Positions 44,560-56,600 of a stretch of DNA of 64,000 nucleotides are shown piece after piece. Both the position numbers and the translations under genes were made by a program. The DNA lies in the NCBI GenBank assembly GCA_017979445.1, contig CM030711.1, positions 47,725,560-47,789,559 of the forward strand, read 5' to 3'. The notes below the pieces were generated by a model that had not been told where the DNA came from, ran no database searches, and saw only the letters and a program-made list of their open reading frames with translations. This stretch comes from Akebia trifoliata. Lineage: Eukaryota > Streptophyta > Magnoliopsida > Ranunculales > Lardizabalaceae. How positions within the stretch are numbered: the stretch's first letter is position 1; each line of letters begins with the position of its first letter.

Positions 44560-47088
44560 TCAGATACTAGGGTTTTATTAACTTGTTCTCATAGTCTCCT
44601 CCAAAATCCACCACCCACGACGGCCGTGCACCATCATTAGAATCGCTGCCGGAAGAAATCCCACACGTCGACGGACATCAGGTCTCTCTCTCTCTCTCTC
44701 GTTTCTCTTTTCAAGAAAAAATCGCCTTCAATTCTTACTTTTTTTAGGTTTTTGGTTCACTTTCTATGATCCTCACTATTGGTCTTCTCTACTTTCTTGC
44801 TTGATTTTTATGCAAGAAACATGATTTTTTTTAATCATTGAGGAGTTCACAAGCTGAATTAGGGTTAGGATTTTTGACCTTCTTTCTCCAGTCTGCAATA
44901 TCGGCCCCAAATTAATGTTCATCGGCTGATTCTTCTTCTTTCATGGTGAAGTAAAATGTATATATAATTACTAAATAGTTCATGACTTCACGTGCATTTT
45001 ATTAGTATTTATTATGTGTGGCGTTCTAAGGCCCTAAAGAGAGCAAAAAATTGTGCCAAACATTTTTTCAATGTATGGGTTTGAAGTTTCGAAATGTGCT
45101 GATTTTTTTGGATGGTCTCTATGTCGAGGAGATTAGCCTCACCAAAAATCAGCCCATTCTAAAACTTCTATCCCCATCAAAAGTGGTTTATAGAAATCAG
45201 ATGATCCACGATTTTTGAAATTGTAAACTAGGATTAGAACTTTCGGAATGAGCTCATTTTTGGTGAGGATGATCATCCTCCAAAAACATCAGCCAATTCC
45301 GAAACTTTTAACCCATCTTTGAACAATGTTTGGCTCTCTTTAGGGTCTCCGGAACGCTCCCCATTTATTATATGAAACGAAACCACTCAGTTGATAAAAA
45401 ACCGGAACCATTAGAAATAATAGATTTCGGTTTCGGGTATAAATATACTCTGACCGGAACCAACCTGTTTACCCTCAAATAAAAACCCTAAACTAGAATC
45501 TCTTATGTCTGTTGGCATTCTGTACGCCATAAACCCTAAGTGAAGGCTGGACTACTGGTACTCTCTCTGCTATGAGCCCTAGAAACTTTGTTTAGGATCA
45601 GTTTGATCTTGGATTTAGTGGTAGGAGTTAACTAGCTCGAATATCGGTTGCTTTTGTCTAATTAAGAGAAATTTGAGCTTTTTCATTGCGGAATTTTTTT
45701 TCTCAATGTTGATTCTATTTTGCTCTCCTTCTGATCTTAGATGTAAACTTGTTTGAATGATTTATTATTCATATTTCTGTATTTATGCCTTGTTTTGGGA
45801 TTGTGTATTTAAGAAAGAAAAGGAATTTGATTAAAGTTGTAACCTGTAAAATGGGATTTCTGTTCTCTGGAATCTGGGTTATGAATTGTTATGAGTTATA
45901 ACTTTGCTATCTTTTTTTTTGTTGTTGAGATGTCGTTTGTTTAAAAATATAATTTTGTTGTTTATGGTCTTTAGAAATGATGATTCAATTTTTGGGTAAA
46001 GTTGAAGTGATAAATTTAGAACTATGTTACTCAATCCGGATTGTGTAGTGCTTGTGTGACACTTGAGCTAATCCTCTGATATTGTCCAAGTCAGTCTTAC
46101 CCAAAGAGCGCACAAAAAAAAAAATTGAGCAATTTTTGTTCTCCAGGTTTAGCATGATTTGATGACTTAAGTAGCAAATTCTCCTGGATAGATTTACTTC
46201 ATTGGGTTCTGAATACGGAGAAGACGAACTTTTTGGCTAGTCCAATTAAAAGATTTTGTGGGGATAAAAAAAATGTTTTGTAGGGTACAAAGGTTGTCAT
46301 GTAGGGACATTCTCTGCTTCATACGTGAGTCTACCTAGTGGGGAAGCATATAGAAGTCAGTATTTGGGTCCTAGTCATTGAATGAGCAAGAAAATAGATT
46401 GCCATAATGGAAGGAAATTTTTTCCAAAGGGGTTTACTTTATATCGCTATTTACAATTCCTATACAGGAAGAAATGCATCTAGATAAAAATGCATTGTAG
46501 ACTTTCTTTGAAATGATAAATAGGAAAATAAAAATCTTACCTTCTAAAGTGAAAATCAATTTGTTCTGCGAAAATAAAAAGGGGGATGACTTCAAAAGTT
46601 TTAGGTTAATGAACTCCACACTACTAGGCAAATGATTGTGGAGGTTTGGAAATGATCATAAGAGTTCGTGGAAGATAAAAATAGGATGCTTGTGATTTCT
46701 CTGTTGGAGAGTGGGGAGGTGAGGACTTCTTATGGTTGTTGTCTATGGAAAGTTGTCGTATGGTTGTTTTGTCAATTTGAACTTCCATATTTCATTTTGA
46801 CAATTTGCAAGCTTCTTGGTCTGTTAGGCCACTTGAAGAAAGTTGAGTGCATTTTGTTTGGTGTCAATCTTTAGAGGCTTCTTTCATTGTGAAGTTTTTA
46901 ATGACCCAACTAAGTCTTCTTCTATTCCGCTATCTTTCACTAAGTCGTCTTCATTTTATTGTTAAAAGATAAGGAAGACTGAACATGGCCCTGTAAGCGT
47001 TAGCTATCTTAGCCATTTTATGCTTTAGGTTGTTATTGATTTGGTGTTAATACAATTCTGCAGGAGCTTTATTAAAGCTTAGACAATC
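44560..47088 (+). promoter_or_regulatory. Promoter, 5'UTR exon and 5'UTR intron of the L7 gene
   Basis: A telo-box-like AGGGTTTTA near 44570 precedes a leader exon ending at 44681 (CATCAG|GTCTCT). The intron would run 44682-47063, ending TTCTGCAG just before the exon that holds the start codon at 47089. Two AAACCCTAA telo boxes (about 45484 and 45531), typical of ribosomal-protein promoters, followed by another leader-like stretch, suggest a second transcription start near 45,500. A fold-back element (45019-45362) sits between the two. Confidence 0.45.
45019..45362. mobile_element. Fold-back element related to elements A and B
   Basis: Ends TGGCGTTCTAAGGCCCTAAA and (right, reverse complemented) GGGGAGCGTTCCGGAGACCC, continuing TAAAGAGAGC. 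Internal hairpins carry the GCTGATTTTT / AAAAATCAGCCCATT module seen at 2555-3373. Flanks ATTTATTATGTG / ATTTATTATATG (45007-45018, 45363-45374) differ at one position, a likely target duplication. Confidence 0.7.
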
Positions 47089-48759
47089 ATGGTCGATGAA
47101 GAACCAAAGCCCCTCACTTATATCCCAGAGACAGTGCTGAAGAAAAGAAAAAACAATGAAGCATGGGCTCTTAAAAGGAAAGAGCAATTGGAACAGCGGA
47201 GGCAGAGGAGCAAAAATAATCGTAAGTTTGACTTCAAAAGGGCTGAACAGTACATCAAAGAACACCGAAGCAAAGTAAGCAGCCTTGCTAACTCAATCTT
47301 AGAAAAGTTATTGTACCTCAAAATTATGGAATTTCCTCAATATCCTTTTCTCGTTTTAATTTTCTAGTCATTTATTTTATGAGAACTGAAGCCTACTTGC
47401 AATACTTCCAATATTTCCATTGCTGCTTGTTCATTCTGCTTGTATTTTCTTGAGATTTAAAAAAAAAAAAAAAAATTCTCTGTCCATTTTTCCTTCCTAT
47501 TTCCTAATTACCAAATCATTTATGAACTAGCGCACTAGTGTAAATGTGCAAATATGATATTTTTATTTACACAAACAAACCTTTATTTTCTGTTACCCAC
47601 TTTACCATGTAAAATTTTTCATGGGAATTCATCTTCTAATGGCCCATTGGCTGGGATTTGACAACCTGGCTTGAACTTATTTTTCAATAAGGAATCAACA
47701 GAATTTTCAATTACCATCTAAATGATATTTTTAATATATTTTCTTCCGAGTGTAATGATTCTTATGAGACTGAATTTGTAGATGTACCTTTCTTATAAAG
47801 CAAGTATTTGCCATGAGTTGGACTATCTTTGCGTCTTCCATGTTCATCTGTTTCGTCTTTGTACATGTCCATGTATGCACACCTTTATGCCGATGTAGTC
47901 TGTCCTCTAGGATCGTAATTATCTGTTGACTTGCTTCCAGGAACTGGACCTCATCCATATGAAACAGAGGCGAAAATTGGGAAAATCAAATGTCACCCCC
48001 AAATCTAAACTTCTTTTCATCATTCGCATCCATAGGTGGGTGACACTGACACATCATACTTGCTGCACTTGTCATTTCCTCGCTTTTGGATTTTTTGATC
48101 TCTTGACTTTCCTTATGTATTTCAGCACGAATGCTATGCATCCAAAAGCTAGAAAGATTTTGCACCTTTTGAGGCTAAGGAGGGTCTTCAATGGTGTTTT
48201 CGTGAAGGCAAACGAAGGATTGATGGATATGCTGCGAAGGGTGGAACCATATGTGACATATGGGTAACCAAAGAAACCAATCACCCTTTTTTTCTTTTAT
48301 CTATGTGATTTATTTTCCTTAATTTCACTGGTCTGTTTCAGGTATCCTAATCTCAAGTGTGTAAATGAGTTGGTTTACAAGAAGGGTTACGGAAATATAG
48401 ACAAACAAAGGGTTCCTCTTACCGACAACAACATTATTGAGCAGGTACTTTAAACCATCTTCGAAAGATCAGTTTGGAAAGCATGGCTCCCTGTTTATTT
48501 TCGCTGCCTTTGCATATCTGTAATTTTTCTATGCATGTTACAGGCACTCGGGAAGCATGGCATTATATGCATTGAAGATATCGTACACGAGATTGCAAAT
48601 GTTGGTCCACATTTTAAGGATGTTATCAGCTTTCTGTCACCGTTCAAACTCAATAGGCCAGGTGGTGTATTGCTGGGAAAGAAAAAGGCATACAAGGATG
48701 GGGGTGACTCTGGCAATCGTGAAGATCACATAAATGAACTCATCAATATGATGAACTAA
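47089..48759 (+). CDS. RPL7: 60S ribosomal protein L7 (uL30), divergent plant L7-1 type
   Basis: Structural protein of the large cytosolic ribosomal subunit. Exons: 47089-47274, 47941-48035, 48126-48263, 48342-48444, 48544-48759; phases join to 245 aa, normal for L7. The basic N-terminal extension ([20 protein letters not shown]) is followed by the L30 fold ([76 protein letters not shown]) and the family C-terminus ([19 protein letters not shown]). The start [14 protein letters not shown] and the shape of the N-terminus resemble the divergent plant paralogue annotated L7-1 rather than the L7-2/3/4 group. The gene is convergent with the FIP1 gene, about 1.9 kb between stop codons. Confidence 0.93.
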
Positions 48760-50671
48760 CATGAACAATCAAACTCGTATGGCTTGCCATTAGAAGAAGA
48801 TTTTGTTACACTTGGTTATCTTTTTGGGTATGGAAATGGTTTAAGGTTGCAGCTGGAGCTTGAATGACTTGTACCTTGAAGTCATGGGTTTGATTTCATT
48901 GTCTCGCCTTTATGTTTTAAACAAAATATGTTTATGAAATTATTCTTGTATCAGCTCTTTGGTTAATTTATGTCATCTATTGGTGAACTGTTCCAAATAT
49001 GTTATTTTGTTTTTCTGCTCTCTTCCTTCATCCACACTTATCTAGTGTAATTTTGATATGACTAGCCATAACTAATGGAATTGTCCATGATAGCTTTGGG
49101 TTTGAGTGAACTATAGCTGCCTGATCATGCAGTGGAGATGGTCCCTTCAGCATGAGTGAACCTAAGTACGCTCTAAAGGGCATGGGAAGCCATGAAAATA
49201 CAACCTTCCTCCAAAAGGTGTAATTGATGGAGAAAATAAGGACGAGGGATAGGATTGGATTGAAGGAAATAAAGTTTGATCGAGCAAACGAAGAAGTAAA
49301 CCTGGAGTAAGAAGTAACTACCGGGGTGAGAATTTTGAGATTTTAATCATGACCAAGCACTCGAAAGTGAATATTAGAACCACAATAGCTGTCGAAGGAT
49401 CTCTTTCCCCACATATAACTGTTGGATTACTTTAATTAATAGGGACCTGTGAATCAGATTTTAATAGTTCAGTACTGATTCCATGATTTTTTGGTGGTTC
49501 TCATTGGTTCCACCATATTGATCAATCACGGTGGGTGAACAATTTTCGGGCTCCATGCTTCTTAAAAGCTGTAGTCAACCCAGCTGCACGTTAATGGCTT
49601 GACTAATGATCAAGACATTTTGGGATCTTATGAGTCCTACCTAGCCAACTAAGCTCGACTGTGCAGTGTTTCTTTTACTTTACATTTTGAATCCCAAGAC
49701 TAGATAAGAAGTATCATGTCAGATTGGCAACCATAAATCCATATATGCTTGCTTACACCTACCTGTGAAGTCTAGAACACTTCCAAACACTAGGGAATGC
49801 TTTCTTGAGAAAATTTTGCAGCCAAATGCATAACTTCCAAACTCACCAGTGAAGCAAAGGAATGAGCATTTTAATCTTATTTTCTTATTTTCTTCTGTTC
49901 CTTTTGACTCTATTATTGGTAGAACAAACGGGGGAAATTCCCCCGTAATGTGTTTTTTCGACATTTTGTCAAGAACAAAAGAATAAAATTGGATAAAAAA
50001 GTCTAAACATATAACACAAAAATCCAGATTTCTAATCACCAGTCTTGATCTCGCGACCTTGAAAGCTTCAATAGGACATTATGTTGAAAATCTGCATCAA
50101 AGTTTGAGAACTCTTGCATCATACTCACCCATCCAACCTATTGGACTTTGAATAGATTTGATTATCCATCGTATGTATGGTTAAGCATCTGATGAACAGC
50201 AATCGGATCATCAAAGCCATCCATCGCCATTTAAAGCCACCCCCAACAGTTCCATTTTCTCCTCTTGTTGGACCCTGTCAGTGATACATTCTGACCTAGA
50301 AAATGATTTACATGGCATCCGCATACTATCTCCGAGTGATACAAAACGATGCTAGTCGCAGAAAATAGCAGTTCTCCGGCCACTATTAATGACCCGTTCA
50401 ATGTTACATTTTTCTCAGTTTACATAACAAAGGTACATAATAGTCGCATGCATACAACAGAAAAGAAAATAACTGCTGAACCGAACAGCCATCAATTGTA
50501 CCCAACAGGAATGCCACTGTAGAAACTGTCAGAATGCTTACTGAGGTATTGCGAATGTGGAAAAATGGGTCCTCCAGAATTCTAGGTTAGAATATCAGGT
50601 CACTCAGAAATGCCCAAAAACAACCCAGAATCACAAAAGTGAAAACAGCCCATTAATGTTTGTTCCGAAAT
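48760..50671. other. Convergent 3' region between L7 and FIP1 genes
   Basis: Holds the 3'UTR of L7 (about 48760-49000) and that of FIP1 on the minus strand (about 50671-50350). The middle shows no gene. A small inverted pair GGGGGAAATTCCCCC lies near 49931-49945. Confidence 0.4.
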
Positions 50672-53600
50672 TTAGCTACTGACCCACCTTCGCTTCCGAG
50701 CTGGACGCTCTGGTTTAATCTCTGAATCTGCAGCAGGTTCACTCTGGCCCGACACCAATGCTTCACTCTCCATCTTCTTGTTTGTCGAAGAATCCTTTTC
50801 AATTGGCATTGGAGTCTTGAACCGCTCGCTTCGCTTCTTTAGCTTTGCCACTGTGTCAAGGTGGCGATCATCTCCGACCTTGTCGGACTCCACATGCCTA
50901 CTTCCTGGTGTGGGTTTCTTGCCAGCAACATTGATCTCTGATTCACCAGCATTTTTATCCTCGCCCGACAGATGATGTTGGTCACCAACAGATTCAAGTG
51001 TCATGATCGGTTCATCTGGCAGTTCACCAGCTAAAGAACGTTGGTCATTGTTGTCCCCGCCGATCTCCTTAGCCTTTAACGAAGATGATGCCTGAGTAGT
51101 GGTATTGTCATCCCTGTCTTTGTGGCTCGTCCAACGTTCCAGTTTAGTCCGACCTTTCCTTGATTTCTGTTGCTCATCATCTGAGGGAGCATTTTCTCTA
51201 CGTTTTTTGGAAGAGTGACGTTGCTGGGGAACCTCATTGTCATGATGGCCCTTCTTAGAGACCACAACATAGGATGATGACTTGAAATGACCAGGATCAC
51301 TAGGGTTGGTGGGGGCCGATGTTAGTACATTGCCACGTTCATGCTCACTCACAGCTTTCATGCTAACCTGAACAAAGGGAAAATGGTCATGATAAGTTTC
51401 ACTTGACAAAGGAGGTTCCACATTAGTCTGCAACCAGAGTTTAGTCGGTGGCCTTGGTTAACAATCTATTTTTGGGGAACGACATGCCCGTAATCATCTC
51501 TAGCTTAAGTATTGATATTGGATACTTCAGTTTTAAGGGTAAATTTCATATGCACATCATATATCAGTTCGAATTCCTAGTTATAACTGTTTAACACACC
51601 TTGAATCTAAATCAGATATAGAGCACAGGTAAGGATCCTGTCATCCTGACTTAAGTAATTGTCCTGGTTCACATATGATGCTTTTCTACTGTAAGGGAAG
51701 TGGTCCATTTAGAGAGAAGTTCTTCACCGATTTTTTACACTAATACCCAGATTAAAACTAATCCTGCAACACGTAGATCCAACCCTTTGGAAGCTCAATC
51801 AAATTATACCTGATTGGACTAAGATAATGTTCATATCAAATTAATTCAAGGATCTTCAATATAAAGGCACGCAATAATGATAGTTACCCTATATTTATGA
51901 TGATTATGTAATATTAATTCGGTCAATTAGAACTAATTGATTTAATTTGTATTTTATAGGTGTAAAGGCCCAAAATGGGAGAAAAAGGCTAAGGATAATA
52001 GTGAAGAGAAACTTTTAAAAGGGTAGAGAAACAAGTATGGGACGAATACAAAGAAGGGCTAAAGAACAAATGGAAAAATTTTCCAAAAAAGGGAGCTCTC
52101 TCCTACGTACAAAGCAAAGCCTCTCTTATTTTATTTGTTTCTAAAAGATTCTATACATCTCTTAAATCTTTTCTTTCTATTTCTCTCTTTCTTTCCTCCA
52201 CATGTCACCCACTTTCTCCTCTTTCCATATCTCTCTCCTATTTTTTATTTATTTCTATTTTATTTTTTCTCCAAATTTGCTATTTATTCTCTAGAGAATT
52301 CTTCTTCTGAGTCTTCTCAATTCCTTTTTTTTTTTTTTTTTTTGATCGGTAAAGATCAATTCATTCAAAAGTGGAGGTCGAGAAGACCGTCTGGAAAAAC
52401 GATACAAATTCTTCTCTACCTGCTCTTATTTTTTATATGTTTTTATTTAATAATTTTGATAAATTCTTCTGTATAGATTGTTGGTTAAAACCCTAGCTAA
52501 GGTGAAACTTAAAGGATTCACAAGTATGTTTTTGTTCAACAATTAGGGTACAATTTTATAATTGAATAATTAAATGGTTTGATTTATTTTCTTTTTTTAA
52601 TATTACACATCTATACATTTTTCTTGATTTATTGTCAGCGATTTTTACTACATTGAATGCTTGGAAAATCCATGTGATATGCTAATAAATGCTTGGATGT
52701 TTCAACTTTTAATTATTCCACTAAATTTGTATACATTTTTTTGGTTTAATTGATATATCATCTAGTTAGGGAGAATTTTTATTAAAAACTAACAGAGAAA
52801 AAAAGTTGATCAAAAAATAAAATCATGGATTATCGAGTGTATCACCGATACCTTAGCAATTTTAATTTTATATTAAAAACTCAATAACTTTTGCTCCATA
52901 CGAAAGTGTGGAAAAATCACCTATTTTCGTAGTTTAGGTCAAATCTCTATCATTTCACATGTTTTTTGTTCACTTGTGACACAATCCCTATGGATTGACC
53001 TCAGATTCCCAAGTTTTTACTACCTCGCTACACATTCTGCCCTTGGGGTTTTGATTTGAAATATTTAAGTTGTAGCAGTTCATCATCCATTAACAAATCC
53101 ATGCATGCATCACCATTTCCATGCATTTAGTTCCTATTTCATCATTAAATGCACTTGGTTCTATTTCCTTATGTACATGCATCTATCCTTTTATTTCCCC
53201 ATCTCTCATGAAAGGAGGGATTCCCATGGAAGGTACCATATTGTCATGAGAATCCACCCCAAGAGCACCATTTCAGTTGAATCATTTTACCCATACATGA
53301 TTTCATGGAAATAATGCCCAAACCAAATCAACTCAAAAATGGTCTTTATCCAAGAGAGGATACTGTTTTCATGCATGGGATGCCATGCATGTACCTCACT
53401 TTCATTACATTAATGTGGGACAGATTTTCATGTTTGGACCATTCCCAAATGGATTCAGCTCTAAATCCATGTTTCAGTCCATCTACGCCTCCCGTGCATG
53501 GTTGAATGGGCTGAACTTCTCAGTCGTTTTGCTGGCCCATTATTGGTTTATGTGGATCCGCAAGATATAGAACTCACAACCTTCAGGTTTACATCAACCG

Positions 53601-56600
53601 AAGCCTAGAAATCACATTATTTGCATCACATCCTCATGAAATGCTCATGCATACATCCACTCCATATTCTGATCCAATAGCATCATAATGTCATTTCATT
53701 CTTGCTACATTTATGTTATATGATTGATTACATTAGACTATTAGAGTTAACACAAATTACATGGACATAAGTATAGACCAACTTCATAGTTGGGTCGAAC
53801 TGATGCCTGACACCTTCCAGTTCCATAACCCAATCTCTTATCCAGTTTCTGGAGTCATTTTTTGTACCTAGACCATAAAATAGACGGCTAGTCCAGTATT
53901 TTCCCTACACCCTAAAAAGGACCAATTCACAACCCTGACCCTTGAATGGTCAAAATCAAAATGATCCCGGACCCTGATCCATTACAACCATACCCGGACC
54001 TATGGGAGAGGTTCCGAGTCAAATCTTGGTGTCCACAGTATGACATTTGAATTATTTTGCAATTCACTCCTAAATACAAGTCAATTCCCTCTCCAGAAAA
54101 TGGTTGTCAAGACCTTCTTGCCTATATTTTCTCTTTTAAGAGGTGAATAAGAATCATTTAAAAAACGTTAATTCTTTGAAATTTTTCAAAAACCATATAT
54201 TCAGTTTAATACTAAAGTTCTCTCCAAGAATTTTCAACTGGATTCAAACAAAAAATTCTCAATCCAATCATATATTTAAATTTTTACAATGCACTTAAAG
54301 TTTTGAGTTATTATGATTAACAATGAGTTGGGGGAAAAAAAGTGACAGCATTTCTTAAAGGAAAATCCCAATACTAGAGTATCATGTGCGATGCACATGT
54401 CTCCTGCTCATGTTAACATGAATGAAGTTATTTCATTAGCAGCAAAAGTCAACATTTGCTACACACATCACAGTTAAGATACTTTATTGTATGAGATTGC
54501 AGAAACAAATAATACCATGCCAAGATCCAAATCATGACATTGCAGAACAAAATTACTTGTTATTGAGTGAGTGACATTACAAGCTCAATTAACTACGTGA
54601 GTACTACCAACAATGATAGCCCTGGAATACCTATTTCCAGATTCTAGTGTAAACTCTCTGACTTCTCAACAAGGTAGGATTAAAAGCAGTTTTCATAACT
54701 ATATCATGATAGAGGCTTATCTCAGACGTGAAAAAACTCAATGCTATTTGGATGCGTACAACAGCTTTAAAAACAACATCTACGATGGTGTAAGTACCAG
54801 TTGAGGGCTGCAAAGGACACGAAAGACTTCAAATTCCTCAAGCCACCAAAGTCAAACCAACAAAGGCACTGCAAGTGTCGCAAGCGGCAGTGGGGGGGAG
54901 GGGGGGATTAAGCTCTCCTGTCACTCATGATCAGAAAAGTCCAGCCTTTACGATTAACGTAAAACTTCCATCCGTTAGCTACCCTGACTTTACAATTAAT
55001 ACAATGAAGAAATTTCGGCTCTTTGGCCAGAAACAACCTTTGGGGAAAACCAACAAAGTAGACAATGTTTCGAAAACCAGGCAGGTCACCAATGACCGGC
55101 TCCAAAAATGGTTCGGATTATGTAAATAAATTTTCTCTACCAAATCAGTCCCTTTTATCTCATTATTTTATATAAATTTATTCATGACATAACATGACAT
55201 CACAGATTGCAGGGTTGATCCAGGTGGTTGAACCAGATTGACTAGGCTTGACCCATTTTCCAGTTCAGAGACCATTTCAGTTTTCAAAACACTAGTCAAA
55301 TTTTCTGTTCTATTACATTCTCCTATGTGACCAGTAAAGCAAAGTTGTACTGAAAAAGGAAGCAATCAGTAATTTATTATGAATTTTTTTAGGCGTGCTT
55401 AATCTCCATGGGATTATCTTTCTATGAAGTTTTAGGTTGTCTAATGACAGAAAAGGTTTGTATTCCTAGTCGGCACAGAATTTTCTGCTAGCATAGAAAG
55501 ATATGGATCATACCTTCTTACTTCGGTGAGCACTGTGATCTTCTTGCTTTCTTTTGCTAGATCCCAGATTATGTTGGTGAGCCCCTTCAGATTCTTTATT
55601 CATGTTTTCTTTGCGCCTCTCCTTGTGCATTCGCTGACTATCAGAAGCATTCACAGAGCGATCATTATGAATACTTGATCTTTCATGCCTTGGGTTTCTA
55701 TCCTCATCATTGAATTGATTTTCACGTGCGTAGACATCCCCTCGTCCCCTGTGCCGTGAAGGAGAGTCATCCTCTACACGGTCACTTCTCTTAGGTTGTT
55801 CGCTTTGCCGCCTATTATCTTTAGATTGGTAGTCCTTTTCAGAAACTAGCCCTTTAGATGCATCCTTAGACCTTGCATTTCCAACCCATGATTTGTCTTC
55901 TATACCATGTACACTCCTTTCCGAACCTCTCCCTTCTCTTTCCCGATTTGATAATGTATCTTCGTGTGGCTGTTTGGGCCTTTGCCGATCATCCCTCTCT
56001 CTCTGCCGCCAGCTCTCATCTCTGTGTCTAACAGAATGATGATCGTCAGGCTTATCTCTTACCTTTGCCTGATCTTCCCTCCTCCTCTGATCTAGGCCAT
56101 CATCCCTTTCCCGCTTACTTCGACTGTTATCCTCCCTAGCTTTGTAGCCATGCAAGACTTCTTTGTCAGCCTTTTCCCTTTGATGTTGTACTTCATCCTT
56201 TCTTCTTTTGGTATGAGCATCATCGAAGTTCTCGTGCCGACTCATCAAATTATCATCCCTTTCCCTCAGTCTTGGTCCAACATCTTTATCACGACGACCC
56301 CTCCAATCACCATTGTCCAACCGTTTCTTCGAATGAAGATGTTCATCATTTTCAATCCTCTCACTTCCACGAACCTTACTCCGGTGCTTAGATCCCATTT
56401 CCTCAACATACACCCGCTTCCTCATGTCTTCCTCTTTTACTCTTCTTCCATGCACATCCCCATCTCTCTTTTGCCTAGCTTCAACAGAATTATTCCTCTC
56501 CCTTGGCCTCTCAATGTCCCTCGTTTTAATACGTGATGGATGTGTCGAATAAGAATCCCCGTCTCTATAAGGATATGAATGATGAGAATCTTCCCTCCCT

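Noticed and set aside
53105..53570. Overlapping 61-69-aa frames
   Set aside because: They lie in the last FIP1 intron within ATGCAT-rich, probably retrotransposon-derived DNA; no domain.
56150..56536. 128-aa plus-strand frame
   Set aside because: It is the shadow of the long Arg/Glu/Asp-rich FIP1 exon on the opposite strand.
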